From the NCBI RefSeq assembly GCF_032854445.1, contig NC_088296.1:13740706-13804705 (forward strand): a stretch of 64,000 nt of DNA, in the 5' to 3' direction. The position numbers were made by a program, and so were the translations under genes. Under the pieces are notes generated by a model. The model saw only the letters and a program-made list of their open reading frames with translations, did not search any database and was not told where the DNA came from. The DNA comes from Liolophura sinensis. Lineage: Eukaryota > Mollusca > Polyplacophora > Chitonida > Chitonidae. Positions 40,401-52,399 of the stretch are shown piece after piece; position 1 is the first letter of the stretch, and the number at the start of each line of letters is the position of its first letter.

Positions 40401-42966
40401 TTTTGTATTGGATTCGCCACATCTATGCCCGTGTAGCATTTTGCAGGGTAAAGGGAGGACGGTTTGCATTCATTAAACGTCGTGTTGTTAAACAGCCTTG
40501 TGATTACTGACTGGAAAATCCATTTTTGCTGATGACTGGTATGCGAATATCTGTTTTGACGGATAGATATTGAACGATATCTATGTTGGTACACACTTTT
40601 GTTGATGGCTACTACACGAATGTCTATTTTGATTCATAGATATTGAACCATTCCGTTTACGTTGAAATGGTTCACTCATACACAACTTCAGATGCCTTTT
40701 AATAGTTAAATTTGGAATCCATAGCAAAAAAATAAATTAAACACACTGATGCAAGTAAGTCACTCTTTTGCGCTGTCTTACGTGCAAACTGTCAAAGAAA
40801 CCGTATTCTATCCGGTTACACGTGACTATGTTCCAATTATGACACTTTCGTCAATGCTCTGGTTTAATTCTCTACGCTGCAGACTTCTGTAGACTGATAC
40901 ATTTCCTGTTTTCCTTAGGTGGCACCACGGAAAGCACAACCCTGACACCTGCACTCACCAACCCCATGGTGGAGAAACCAAGTAAACAAAACGGTATGGC
41001 TTATAGAAAAAAAAAACTATGTGTTCGTTATTAATGGGCAAATAATAAATGTATGAAAATTTATAAAAGCATTCTCTATATTTTCGTAAGACTCCTGTGG
41101 ACTTCAGAGACAACTAAATGCGTACTGCGGAATATTTAACTTATAAGACAGTGGCCATCATTATGGTGGGAGGAAACAACGACCATGCGCAATTTGCTGG
41201 AAAACCTGAAGACAAATAACAAAATACTAAATCTCACAAACGCCAGTCGGACCCAAATATCTGTAAAAACATCCAGGTGAGACACACGACGTGATAGTCA
41301 AGTATATCAGGAAAGTGTGCATCGTGACACTTTTTTTTTGTAATGTTGTGACCGGGTCGATTGCATTCGGGGCAAACAGATCAATTTATCATAGGTAATT
41401 CTTGATTACTTTCAAACAACAGTTGATCGTGTGCCAACACTGGCCACTGGCGAGGTACAGCTGGTTTACAGAGTTAAACCTTGTTGCCCAGGATAATCGA
41501 TAACTACGTATCAGTTTCAGTTCGTGAAAATGTTTTGGGGTAAAAAAGTTAGATGGGTAGAAAAACATGGCGGGGGGGTGGGGACAAAATCTGATCACAC
41601 TCAAACAGTAAGTTTCAAAGAGCAGACGTGTCATATATTCCAGAATTACTGGCAGCAGCTTAATAGAGCTTGCGCTGGCATATTTGTCACCAGTTTTCAG
41701 AATAAAGTAGAGGGAAACTCAAAAGGAGCACAAATGTTATTTGGAGCAATAATAGCCGGCTATCCACTTTCCGCTTGGAATCCTACTGGGCATGTGTCAA
41801 CAACATTGGTCGAGAAAATATGTGTAAGTTTAGTCCAGTCAAATTTATTATAAGATGTCATTGCTAAATTGTTTGTCCTTTTCCAAGGGAAGTGCCTCAT
41901 TTGTGCCTGGAGTCCGGATAAACATGTATGTATATATTTTAATATGACTTACAAAATGGCGTTTGTTTATATCCGCATTTGTATACAATTTGTCCAGGCG
42001 ATGATCCCCACGCATTAACTATTGGACTGGCTGCTGGAATCGGAGGGGTGGTCCTAGTGGCTGGCATTGTCTTGATTGCTGTAGTCCTTGCTCGGTAAGT
42101 GGGTCCCCCAGTTGGACTGACCGATCATATTTCAACTCTTAAGTACTGTACTTCTCTTTCTGTTATGTATGAATGCATCAAACTTGCATTTCGTTTTACC
42201 TGTACGTGTAATCCACTGGGTCTGTCAAGAAGACCAATCGCAAGCATCCGTGTATGATCTTATTCTCGTTTGTACCTTGGGAGAATCATGTTCCATCAAA
42301 CAATCAGTCGGTTTGCACGTCCTAATACCAACATTGTTACAGTTATTCCTCACTAGATCATTTCAAACAAATCAAGAAACGCATGTAATTCTGTCTTACA
42401 GGAAAAGAAAGAGTAGAAGAACCAATGGCAACGAATCGACTAGTTTAAGGGGGCACTTGACTCCTCCCAATCCATCGCACTCTCCTAGCCGTCACACCTA
42501 CCAGACCGTCGTTGACCCGCCATTGCCTGGTCAGAGTGGGATGGATAACCCGGCTGGTCCAACGGTTATCGTGCGGAACGAACTCTCCGTCATTATTCCT
42601 CCGTCTCGACCAGGAGCATACGAAGACTTGGATAATGACTTCGCTGTGATCTACAGCACCGCCAAAGTCACCGACAAAGGAGACAAGAATATAGCTAATC
42701 AAACACAAGAAGCAAACAACGCCATCAGTCTGACCTCCAAACCCGGTGACAGAGCTGAGCTCAAGAATGTCAACGATCTCTACTCAAATCACGCCATACC
42801 CTTCAACAAAACACAACAAAGAAAAAAGAAAAATGAAGGATCGTCAGAAAATATGGAAAACCAATACAACACTTTGTATGATCTTAGACCAGTCGAAAGC
42901 AACACCGCTGGTACAGCTCTAAGAGGTGATCTTGAGTACGACGAAATAAAGCTACAGAAAGTGTAA
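34316..42966 (+). CDS. Gene C: intact EGF/EB-like receptor, 435 aa, ITIM-like tail
   Basis: Eight coding exons with consensus sites and a continuous frame: 34316-34403, 35431-35577, 36586-36729, 37852-37974, 39310-39378, 40919-40993, 41998-42094, 42402-42966. They sum to 1308 nt. Order: signal peptide (about residues 1-29), three six-cysteine EGF/EB-like domains (to about 167), a 48-residue Thr/Ser/Pro linker, one membrane span, and a 188-residue tail. The tail has seven tyrosines in AYEDL, IYST, LYSN, YNTLYDL, TYQT and LEYDEI. LEYDEI fits the ITIM pattern, S/I/V/L-x-Y-x-x-I/V/L. Likely a surface receptor recruiting SH2 proteins; the ligand is unknown. Family resemblance to Draper/MEGF-type receptors is architectural only. 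Confidence 0.88.
35431..35577 (+). CDS. Gene C exon, EGF/EB-like domain 1
   Basis: 147-nt phase 1-1 exon after TTATTAG; GAGTEQCGANSLCGYGSICD, then SQCVCLSGKDG and PFSKFYCLG before gtaagt. Six cysteines; last loop unusually long (about 20 residues). Confidence 0.88.
   Translation: MLELNSVEQTHCVVMEVYVTPKRLSVYVCLGKTVRGRRRVILSQNFTV
35744..35865 (+). pseudogene. Relic EGF exon in gene C
   Basis: Best preserved of the three relics: acceptor GCCCAG and donor ggtaag are present (LGYGKRCDT, then NPLSTLHCLG). From the acceptor the frame meets TAG at once, and cysteines 1, 2, 4 and 5 are missing. Confidence 0.6.
36586..36729 (+). CDS. Gene C exon, EGF/EB-like domain 2
   Basis: 144-nt phase 1-1 exon after [26 protein letters not shown], then RRCGCSSSTGVLTELKGT and PSLWYCVG before gtaagt. 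Six cysteines conserved. Confidence 0.88.
37852..37974 (+). CDS. Gene C exon, EGF-like domain 3
   Basis: 123-nt phase 1-1 exon after CTATTGCAG; ESCSSDTPCKDNARCTDPFN, then RYRCTCLPGTTLSPTGQCLG, donor gtgtgt. Near-identical to A. Confidence 0.88.
   Translation, partial: NHAVQIPPVKTTPDVRTHLTLAGTGVPVYQEQHCHPQDNA
39310..39378 (+). CDS. Gene C linker exon 1
   Basis: 69-nt phase 1-1 exon after TTTCAG; GGNTTTVWTSTANVVTHTAS and then PAQG before gtaagt. Single copy, Thr-rich stalk. Confidence 0.83.
40919..40993 (+). CDS. Gene C linker exon 2
   Basis: 75-nt phase 1-1 exon between TTTTCCTTAG and gtatgg; GGTTESTTLTPALTNPMVEK and then PSKQNG. Thr-rich at its start and basic toward the membrane. The damaged B copy is 19590-19664; D keeps the closing QNG. 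Confidence 0.8.
41998..42094 (+). CDS. Gene C transmembrane exon
   Basis: 97 nt after TTGTCCAG; GDDPHALTIGLAAGIGGVVL, then VAGIVLIAVVLAR before gtaagt. Single span with GIGG motif and split Arg codon. Confidence 0.9.
42402..42966 (+). CDS. Gene C cytoplasmic tail exon, type 2 (B/C), complete
   Basis: 565 nt from CTGTCTTACAG to TAA, 188 residues. It begins RKRKSRRTNGN (stop-transfer), then a Pro-rich DPPLPGQSGMDNPAGPT stretch, a possible SH3 ligand (IPPSRPGAYEDL), and distal tyrosines YNTLYDL and LEYDEI near the C-terminus. The final residues are KLQKV, but no PDZ motif is claimed. Confidence 0.9.
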
Positions 42967-45900
42967 TAGAAAAACTTAGGCTGACTGACAGGAGGGTGTG
43001 TTTCACTGAAGTTTATCTAGAGGGTTTTAACAGGTTTTTTTTTACTTCCATTGCCGCCTTTTTGTGCACTACCAGATTAGAATGTATCTGTGATACCTTC
43101 TCATAACTCACTTGTGAAAACAGGAGTCCAGCCTGCAGATTCTAGATAAAAAGATGATGCTTCAGAATTGGCTACTTGACGAGATAGGAACAGCCAATGC
43201 TGCAAATCATCTAAACCTTTCTCTCTTCCATCTGTTCATCAGACAAGGTGCCAAGTTATCACACTACATCATGAACAAATATAATTTTTTATCATGTGAA
43301 TAACCAGGTTTCATTTTAGTTCAGATAAAATCCCACGAGTGTGGCTAGAATATCGGAGCGCCCAGTTACAAGTAACATTTTGAATAAGGCTATGGAATAT
43401 AAAAAAAAACTGAGATAAGATCAGCAGAAAGTATAAAACGCTCAACATCGTCGTCGTTGTGACTGAGTTTATGTAACTATAAAGAGCCCTAATTTTGAAG
43501 CATTTATTTTTTTCCGTACCATATCACCCATGTAATATTTTGTTAACTCAGTGTGCACCTTTGCATATAATTGCAAATCGATATAATGTATACCATGCAG
43601 ATGCGCTTTAAATATGCCTTATGTAAGAACATATATAATTTGTAAAATTTAAGCCCACGCCTGAAAAGTTAATTGCACTGCTCTATACGTTCTTTACCCT
43701 GCGATTTGGACAAAAATAATGCGATCATCTACACGGAATTCTTCTATGTATGTTAGAGCTTAACGTGCAATGTGCATGTACTGCAATCTAAATGCACAGA
43801 ATGTCTCATACATACAAGTTATGTACTGAGATTACGTCGGATTCAGAATGAGGTTCAGCCTTTTTCGAACAATTATCAACACACAGATGCGTTGTAAGAA
43901 AGCATTGCGAAATGTGTTTTAATTTTCCATTTATTGCAATTGTGTAAAGGATGTTTACCATTCTTTCATTGCTTTAGGTGACGTCAATCGCGTCTGGCAT
44001 GGCCAATATTATCTGTTAAGCTTGTTTCATAATTCTGATGTTTGTGTATGTTTCAGCCACTCTCTATTCGGTATTGGTGTGTGTAGTTTTCTTTATCTGA
44101 CTGTCAATACTATTCATAATTCAAAGATTTGTGTTTGCTTTAATTCCATTACATTTGTTACGTTTCCTCTGTGTTCTTCTCTGTATCTGACTGACACAGA
44201 AATTAGTATCAATTTACAAATTTAACTGAAGTATAATAATTTAACTCATCTCTTCTTGTGCCGTAATTCCTGCAAAAAGACACATAATGCTGTGTAAATG
44301 TATGTATGTTACCGAATATATCACATTGCCTTTTCCTATTTTGCGCATCCAGCAAATAACACAAGAGGAATTTAATGTGAAGAAAAATACCTTACATTTT
44401 GTTCGTGAAGCGAGAGATAATACTGTAAAATAAGTGACAGGCCACAGTATCATGTGGTGTACAAAATAGTGTGATAGCAGGTGTAAAACACATTGCAATA
44501 TTTCACACATAACCGTATAAAAATAATAAAACTTCCAACAGCTGTAGTACAAAATGTAGTACAAAATGTACGTATAAATTTTGTAAGTTGCACTAAAATT
44601 CTTCTTGAATTGCAGGGAAACCCGTTGTAATATGGATGCAGTGGGGATGTTACTTCAAAGGACAGTATGGAAAAGTTTAGTTTGTTTGACATGTTTTAGC
44701 GTCTTATATTGCTGTTATTACTGATGTGTTGTTTAATGGAATTTATATGTTATTCAGTTAAGTACGTATATCTTTTACCATGTGCACTAATAATTGTAGT
44801 ACATTTTCTGAAGATTACGCTTTTGCTCGACTTTGTTGTCCGTCTTTTTTCAGGTGTTTCATTTCCGTTTGAAAGTTAACAGAATCTGAAAAACCGTACA
44901 TCCTGTGAATTAAAACAATAATTTGGAGTAGGACGATCCGTGTCGTTTAACACTTCTCTCACATCCAGGCAATGGAATAAATCGTCGTGTTGTGTACAAA
45001 GCATACAAATGGTGAATTGAAAAGGAATGATGCTATGCAGAATTGTAAAAATTGTGTTATGTAACATGGAATGCAGAAGATCAAATATGCTGTACAAAAC
45101 GGACCAAAGGCTATTCTTGATTTCATAATAAATTATCCTCACATGCAATATATTATGACAGTACTTTGTTGTATAGTATTTTTTCCGTAACAATTTTAAT
45201 GTTAGACAAGTTTGTCCGCATGAGCGATCCTTTTTCACAGAACAGTTTACACGATGTACATTCACACAGGTCAGGTTACACAGTGATAGTGTGATGGCTG
45301 GTTATCGTTACACTCTCCGTCAACACCCCCCCACCCCCGATCCCATCGCCCGCCACTCCCCCCCCCCCCCCCAACTCCACCATCCGGCGAGTTACACTAT
45401 AGCTGTGGAGAGATGATTTTAGTGGAGTTGGTTGAAAAGGTGTCGTCTTGCGCACTATATTGTCTGGATTTGAAAGTTCTGCACCGTTATTTGTTTTGGA
45501 TGTCATGTAGGTCTTCCGCAAGGGGTTAGTTGGGGAAATTTTTGGTTTCCATCCCTCTTCTTGTCGCTATGCATGTTATCTCCGACAGAATTATTACCAT
45601 TAGTATTTGTATATCCTACAGATCAATTATTTTTGTATTACATTCACTTTGCTTTATTTTTCCTTCATTTTACACATTAATAAATACACTAAGGTTAAAG
45701 TGCAACTTTCCCTAGCATGTAGAAATGACTCAGTTCCTTTTAACGACTAGCTTAATTTTAAAATGATTTTTACCATACTTAACAACCTTGTTGATTATGT
45801 CATGGTTGGATGAAAGGAACGAAGTCGTAAGCTGACATCAGCTGGTAAAAATACTCGATTCAAGAGTGGGGCTTTAGTGTTATTGAGCACCTCAGGTAGT

Positions 45901-46899
45901 CTTTTGTGTCAACAACACGGGCATTCTGTATTTTTCTACTTTACCTACTTTGCTCGGTTTCATCTCGAAAGTTAAAATGAGCAATAATATTACACATTCG
46001 CTCTAAACCTTTTCTTCATTCATGACACGCGCTATCTTTACCGGTGAACAACAATGAAATTGAATCTGCCAGCAAATATAAAGAGTAGCTCCTCTATAGG
46101 TCCTGTGTACAATGTAACTCTACACGCATGTACACAGAGAATTCGCAAACTTCCATTGTACAAAAACGCATGCTACGAGACTTACTGCACGACGGAGCTG
46201 TTGAACACTTGTGTATTACTCGAAAATCAATATTAAATAGGTGCTCCACATAAAGCGTGTTCATGTGGACAATCAAACGCAGATGTATACAGAGCACGCC
46301 CAGTCATGTATATGACACAAATACATACAGGACATGTGTGAAGGAAAAACCCAGTAATGCCAGCGGTTTTGTAATCCGTCTCTATTTCAACTTGTCGAAA
46401 CGTAAAATATAAAAGAAGTGTGATAATTTATTACATACAAGTGTTAAATCCAAATATTCATGTACTTTATCTACAAGGTAAGCACAATGCTTGTAGTAAC
46501 CGAAATATTACGTGTAGCACACCTACTATTATGATTAAAACAGTATAAACACGGCAGTTACTGCTCCTGAAAGCCGATTATAAATAAACACAAAAACATT
46601 ACAGTAACACATTTATATACAGAAACAAGATACGTCTAGCGTCATGTACACTATTGGTAGAAGCCTATTCCAAATCAGCGTGAAGATATATTATTGTCAA
46701 AAGCAAACTGACATTTAATTTGTAGGAAATGAAAAAATTCATTCAAACGAAATCATGTCACTGTAGTGAGTAGGCTACACAAGTATTTAATGCTAAATAT
46801 GTACAATGTACTACTGGTTACTGAAAGGATGTACTTGATCAAAAAGTCGCTCTTTCTATTTTCTATAGCACGAACAACTGGGAGCAGGTGATTAGGAGT
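42967..46899. other. 3' flank of gene C; no further gene seen
   Basis: Aligns with 21561-24795. It contains a shortened 105-bp-type repeat (44020-44200) and a C-rich stretch of simple sequence (45324-45374) not matched in B. The open frames are short and not conserved. Confidence 0.6.
45324..45374 (+). repeat. Cytosine-rich low-complexity tract
   Basis: Long C runs with short interruptions. The complement is G-rich and could form a quadruplex on the - strand. It is absent at the corresponding place in the B block. Confidence 0.8.
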
Positions 46900-47062
46900 T
46901 ACATGATACAATGTTTGATACTACAGCACGGAGAGTAAAACCGGAGCACCGACCACGCTGCAACTGTATACAGTGAGTCTTTCTCAAATGATCACAAGTT
47001 ATCCGTGAAACCCGCCATCATGTCTTTTTACCTCAGTGAGGACTATATATTGATACAATAGC

Positions 47063-47265
47063 GAGGGCCTCCGTGGCTCAGTTGTTTAGCGTGCTAGCGC
47101 AGCGTAACGATCCAGAAGTCTTGCTTCCCCCGGCCGTACGTGGGACGGTCTCTCAGCAGCCTGCGGATGGTCGTGGGTTTTCCCCCGATTTCCACCCACC
47201 ATAATGCTGGCCGCCGTCGTATAAGTGAAATTTTCTTGAGTATGGCGTAAAACTCCAATCAACTA
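47063..47265 (+). mobile_element. Full-length-like tRNA-derived SINE, mollusc CORE/MESC-like
   Basis: Head GGCCTCCGTGGCTCAGTTG and TTTAGCGTGCTAGCGCAGCG, core CTGCGGATGGTCGTGGGTTT and CCACCATAATGCTGGCCGCC, tail GTAAAACTCCAATCAACTAA. An internal deletion removes the B-box region. Not present at the corresponding place of the B block (about 26825). Confidence 0.85.
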
Positions 47266-49831
47266 ATTGGAAAATTAAAAGTAAACCGTCAGCTCAGTTG
47301 CAGATGTAGCAGTCGCTACATGTACTTCTTGCCTGAAGAAAGACGAAATATTTTCACAGCTGAAACGAGTAACAGAAATGGCGACATTAGCAGAACTTCT
47401 GACGATAATCCTCACTGCTAGGGATATATGTTCGAAAATCACACGCATCTGCTTTACAATACCTGTCATGTCCGCTACTGCCGAAAAAATATTGTGTCGT
47501 TATAAAATAATTCATTTCTCCCTGCGAAATATCCATACTCAGAAAAGACTGAACAGTGCTCTTCTCCGGTGTGAGCACACGTGAATTCTCATACAGAGCT
47601 ATTCCGTCGAGTGTTTTGGAGTATTCCACAGCACTTTAACTCATAACCAACTGTATGTGCCCATTGCGGATGTACTCAGCCTCTAAAGTTTTAATCTTTT
47701 TTATGTATAATAAGAGACTTCCAGTAGAGAGGGTAAAAATCAGAGCCGCGCCGACAGTGTGATGAGGCCGTCTGATGTTTACTGTTAGTTCTAAAATCAT
47801 CAAAGGAGACACCCTTCTTCATGTTGCAAAATTCAAGTTGTGTGGAATACAAGAAGCGATCAACTGACTGATGCATTACGCTCCATGCAACAGATGTACA
47901 TTTACATAGCCATTTTGGTCTCCTGGTTTCCTTTGTGTTACAAGTACATGACTAAATTCGTCTGTACACTGTCAAAATGCACGCAGGTGTGCTATCAGGT
48001 CGAGAACCGTTCAATAGTGAATTCCTCCGCAGTCCAGGACCATTCTCCAAAGAGGGAGTATACGTCCTTAAGTATTTTAGGAGTTAATGGCTGCATGTCT
48101 TACCTGTGGTAGAACGAAGATTACTCTCGGGCACTTAGGCCACATGCCATCTAATCACTTCGTCCGCCACAAGACTGAATCGTCAATCAATACCTTCAGT
48201 CAGCCTTGAAACAAAACTTACTACAACCATAAAATGTTAGGCTTAGCGGTCGTAGGCCCAAACTGTTTGACGATAGGCAAGGTTTTTCAACTCTTATATA
48301 TAGCCTCAGGACTCACTAATGATGTCGCTATGAGTTAATCGCTGACTGGCGGCGTATCCAGTCATACATGGAAAGGTCTGGCAGAAACTTGCGGAGGATC
48401 GTGGATTTTACCCGGGCTTTGCACCCTCTGCCAACATCAATCAAATGCACTGAGCTCTCTTTGATATATGGCGGGCCAACTTGAGAAGTCGCTGCAACGT
48501 TGCAACAAGTGTTTGGACCAAGTTTTATACGAAAGGAAACCAACAGTTAGCTTGTGTTATCGGATTGTACATTTTCAACGGTCCTGTGTGGGGACAACCG
48601 GTGAATAATTTCTGTAGTTTCGTCTGTTTTGTTCATCCTTATAGAGGAACTATTATTTGAGTGGATACTGTATTTCTACCAATGTTCGTCAGATATTGAG
48701 TCAGATAGATCGGTTATTACGGTCCTGTCGATCAAGACATGGCACGTAGTCATGTGCAAGGTGCCCGACTTAATGAAATAAAGTTGCGTATTTTGTGCAC
48801 AAAAGATATCATACGACAGTGTTCAGACGATATCAAAAACACTGTGTCGTGGTATGGCATTGGTCACAAATTTAGCTCTGAAAATTAAAAGGAAGCAAAA
48901 CTTGTGAATCAAGATCTCAAACAAATTATAAAGGACAAATTAATCCCGGATTTTTGCCAACAAAAACTTGCATTTACAGCTATCTGAATGGCGAGAGATT
49001 CCTATGTCTGATGGGCTGGGATACTATTATATCTACATTAGCTGGCTCCATCCCTCCTCAAATTATAAGAGAATCGGTAGGCCTTCTAACAATAGCAGCC
49101 GTGTAATAGTAACTGCAGGCTCGCCTTCTCTTGGGACAAGGGAGTTAATATAGATAGACACTGGACCAGGACATTAGTTACCTCTACTCACACTGCAGCA
49201 CACAACGCGATGTGATTGTCTCACAAGTGGTTTCCTGCATAGCCTTCCGGTGGATTCCAATACATGACCTTTGAACTCTCTAGTCACCATAGAAGCAAAG
49301 ATACCGCTGATAAGGTAACATGCTGACCATCAGAATTCATAAACGGAACTTTACTGAGATTCACGATCCATGAGATAGTACAATAATATATCACGTCATT
49401 GACGATATTCCTAGGGTGAAGAAATCAAAAATTTGCTAAAAATCAAACCAAGACTTCTGTTTCATGCCTATTCAGTACGTACGAATACCGGGAATGTCTA
49501 AGAGGATCTAAATGCTATAAAGCTAATATTTGTTAATATTTAAGATACATTAAAACGAACTCTTAAACTAAGATTACATTTTTAAGTCAAATGAAAACAA
49601 ATTATGCTCCCATTTTTTTTTTTTATTTTCATTTATGGGGTATCTTTATGCCTGTTTATCACCAATTAATAATATGGACTTTCCGTCAGTGGTGGAGTTG
49701 TTTCAGAAATTACGTCATCGTTGATCTTCCTTGTAACACGGTGAACTGAATTGGGCCAATATTGGTGAAGCGTTGTTGCTATAGTGTAGTGCTCGGGTAT
49801 ATTTTCTCAAAGCAACCCAAACCGGCCCCGA
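47266..49831. other. C-block downstream DNA; no convincing gene
   Basis: Paralogous to the later part of 26641-29149. Short open frames only; no conserved exon found. Confidence 0.55.
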
Positions 49832-50130
49832 GAGCACAGTTGTTAGAGCGTCCTCTTTGGAAGCGGAAGATCCAGGGTGAATCCTGGGTCGAGTCACACC
49901 TAAGACCTTAAAAGGGAAAGAGACTGAAGAGGATAGTGCACCTACCCGGGTGAAGCGCTTTACTTGCCTTTGGTAAGGCGTCTCAGTGAAGCAGCAAAAG
50001 ATAACAGAGTGCTGGGGATCCGTCCTGCAACAAAGAGGTACATTTCATGCACTCTAAGAATTCGTTCGTCGTCACACGACTGACAAATAAGTTAAGTAAG
50101 AAGTTAAACCCCAGGCACTCACTCACTCAC
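49832..50130 (+). mobile_element. Second SINE family, copy in C block
   Basis: Same insertion as 29150-29480 with small internal deletions; ends CCCCAGGCACTCACTCACTC. A truncated head of the first SINE family follows at 50183-50217. Confidence 0.7.
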
Positions 50131-50869
50131 TTGTACTGAATGTTACTGAAATGTATCAGTTGTGTATCATTAAAATTCTAAAGGGGCCTCCGTGGCTCAG
50201 TTGGTTAGGACGCTCACTCAAAGCAACCGACGCTTTTATTCATAGAGAGTGGGATAGTTTCAGGTGTCAGCTTCTGCAGATTTCTACTTGATTAGACATT
50301 TCGACATAAATAAACAAGGAAAATGACCCTTGCCCTCGTCTTGTGCTTATTTGCCTGCGACGATCCATGCGGATTGATGGCTGGTATATCAGTGACTGTT
50401 TCTGTGCATAGATTAAGAAGCCACTTTCCTCCGAAATAAATGTTCAGAATGCTTTGTACTGTTTTGTTATTGCACGTCCTAAACTGCAAACTGGGAAATA
50501 AAACCAAAACGCTTCATGCATCCTTTAATAAATTTTGTCAGACTCCATTGGTTTAGAAATGAGGAGATTGCTGTTCGTATCACATTTGACAACCGAACAC
50601 GGCTCTCGGGTATGTCCTTGTAATGCTCAATACGGCATGAAGCATCCTGATTGACTATGTAGACTTTCGTTATGTTCGCCAAATGTTCTACGCAGCTGAC
50701 CACATTTTGAAGTATTGCGACCTGTCGTACATTATTTACCATTCACCTCTATCAGAAAATATAGTTTTTACACACAGTTTCTGGAGATTATGTATTTCGA
50801 AAATGTGAATTGGTATTCCACCTTTTAGAGGTTCTTCTAAGTTGTTTCTAAACATATCAGTCTAAACTA

Positions 50870-52397
50870 CCGGGCAAAAGAAACGTATAACCTTGTTCAG
50901 CATCACAAGAAAGAGAAAGAAAGACAGACAGTATCAATATGATAAGCATTATATTGCAATAAACCATTTTCCAAGTTTTGTTCAAAAATTCAAAGCCATA
51001 TGGATATTACACTTGCTGTCAGGCAGAGTAAAGAAGGCATGGGGTAAATCTGAAAAATGACACAAATGCAAATAAAGGGACTCCCTTAAAAAGGTGTACC
51101 TAATGTCCTATCCTGTCATAAGACAGATCGTTAGTAGCGTGTGTGAGCACCCATTGGATCAAATTTAGCCAAAATACGTCTCCTCATGGAAGTCGTCAGT
51201 CGCCGGATGACGTCATCAGGAAGTCTGTCCCACTCCTCAAATAAAGCCTGTTCGAGCTGTTGCCTGTTTTGTGGGGGAGGGACGCGTTGTCTCAGACGTC
51301 GATCAAGATGATCCCACAGATGCTCTAAGGGATTCATGTCTGGCGATCGTGCTGGCCAAGGCATTACGTTGACATCAACGGTGTCCAGATAATTTAGTAC
51401 AACTCTGGCGGTATGAGGTCGTGCATTGTCCTGCTTCAAAAGGATACCCCTTTGCTACTGATGCACGATTGGCACCACAACAGGTTCCAATATTTCATCT
51501 CGGTATCTTTGGCCAGTCAGATTTCCCTGGATGATGACCAATCTCGTTCTCACCTGTCCACAAATTCCGCCCCATACAAGCACCCCACCAGCACCAAAAG
51601 GGTGGATATTCTGAATGCAGTTTTGTGCCAATCGCTCTCCCCTGCGTCGATACACACGAATTCGACTATCATTTCTGAAGAGGTTATATCGGCTTTCATC
51701 AGTGAACAGCACCCTTTCCCAGTCTCGTCGCTGCCATCGACGTACAACTCTTGCCCAACGCAACCTGCTTTGACGGTGTAGAGGAGTCAATGCCATTCCA
51801 CGCTCTGATACCACTCACGCGGAGTCGTCGTAAGACTGTGCGTCTGCTGATGGAGTGTCCCAGTGCCGTTTCCGCCGTTGACGTCGCCGTCACAAACCGG
51901 TTACGCAGGTGGATTGTGCGGATGTACCAGTCTTCGCCAGGCGTTCTAACACTTGGCCTGCCCGATCTTGGACGATCTTGTGTCCTGCCTATTAGGCGGT
52001 AACGACCCAACAGTCTGCTGATGGCGGCTTGGCTGCAATTGAATGTTCTGGCAATGTGGTGTTAACTGGCCCCCATGTCGGCCATACCAGTGGCTCTATC
52101 ACGTTCTGCTTGTGTGAGTCTCGGCATCTCTTTGATGTTTTTTATGGTATTGCACCCTTACCATGTGCTACATCGGTATTTATACCTCGGTCATTATCGA
52201 GAATTTTCAACAGGGCCCAAAAATCTGTTTTTCCGATTTTTCATGATGTCTTACACCAATTTCAATGAATCTCGTTAAAAAGTGACGTGTACACAGGGTG
52301 CTTATGTGCAAACGTATTCGCACAACGTTCAAACTTATTCAACTTATTTTTCCATAGAAAAAACTGCATTTAAAAGTTATACGTTTCTTTTGCCCGG
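50870..52397 (-). mobile_element. Tc1/mariner-type transposon, decayed
   Basis: 1528-bp element between TA dinucleotides (50868-50869, 52398-52399). Terminal inverted repeats CCGGGCAAAAGAAACGTATA (plus AC) match perfectly at both ends. The transposase gene lies on the - strand. It sits just past the end of the C-block homology, so it is unique in the window. Confidence 0.93.
51131..52127 (-). pseudogene. Tc1-like DDE transposase, inactivated
   Basis: Reading from ATG at 52127: N-terminal helix-turn-helix region (TQAERDRATGMADMGAS; CSQAAISRLLGRY), a GRPS hinge, catalytic D in LFTDESRYN, second D in KQDNARPHTA, and E in SPDMNPLEHLWD. The DDE set of the Tc1 family is therefore visible, and length (about 332 codons) is normal. 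Lesions: TAA at 52062-52064, a frame change near 51811, and TAG at 51455-51457. It cannot make a full transposase. Confidence 0.92.
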
Positions 52398-52399
52398 TA

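Larger units (their letters stand above)
34150..50600 (+). repeat. Segmental duplication, copy 2 (gene C block)
   Basis: Counterpart of 12190-29945, in the same order and orientation. It lacks the 24796-26636 element and the 15816 SINE. The ectodomain half of the block is closer to A than to B, whereas the TM, tail and flank are closer to B, so this copy is a mosaic. Confidence 0.8.

Noticed and set aside
51413-52268. Several + strand frames across the Tc1 element
   Set aside because: They are antisense to the transposase reading frame.
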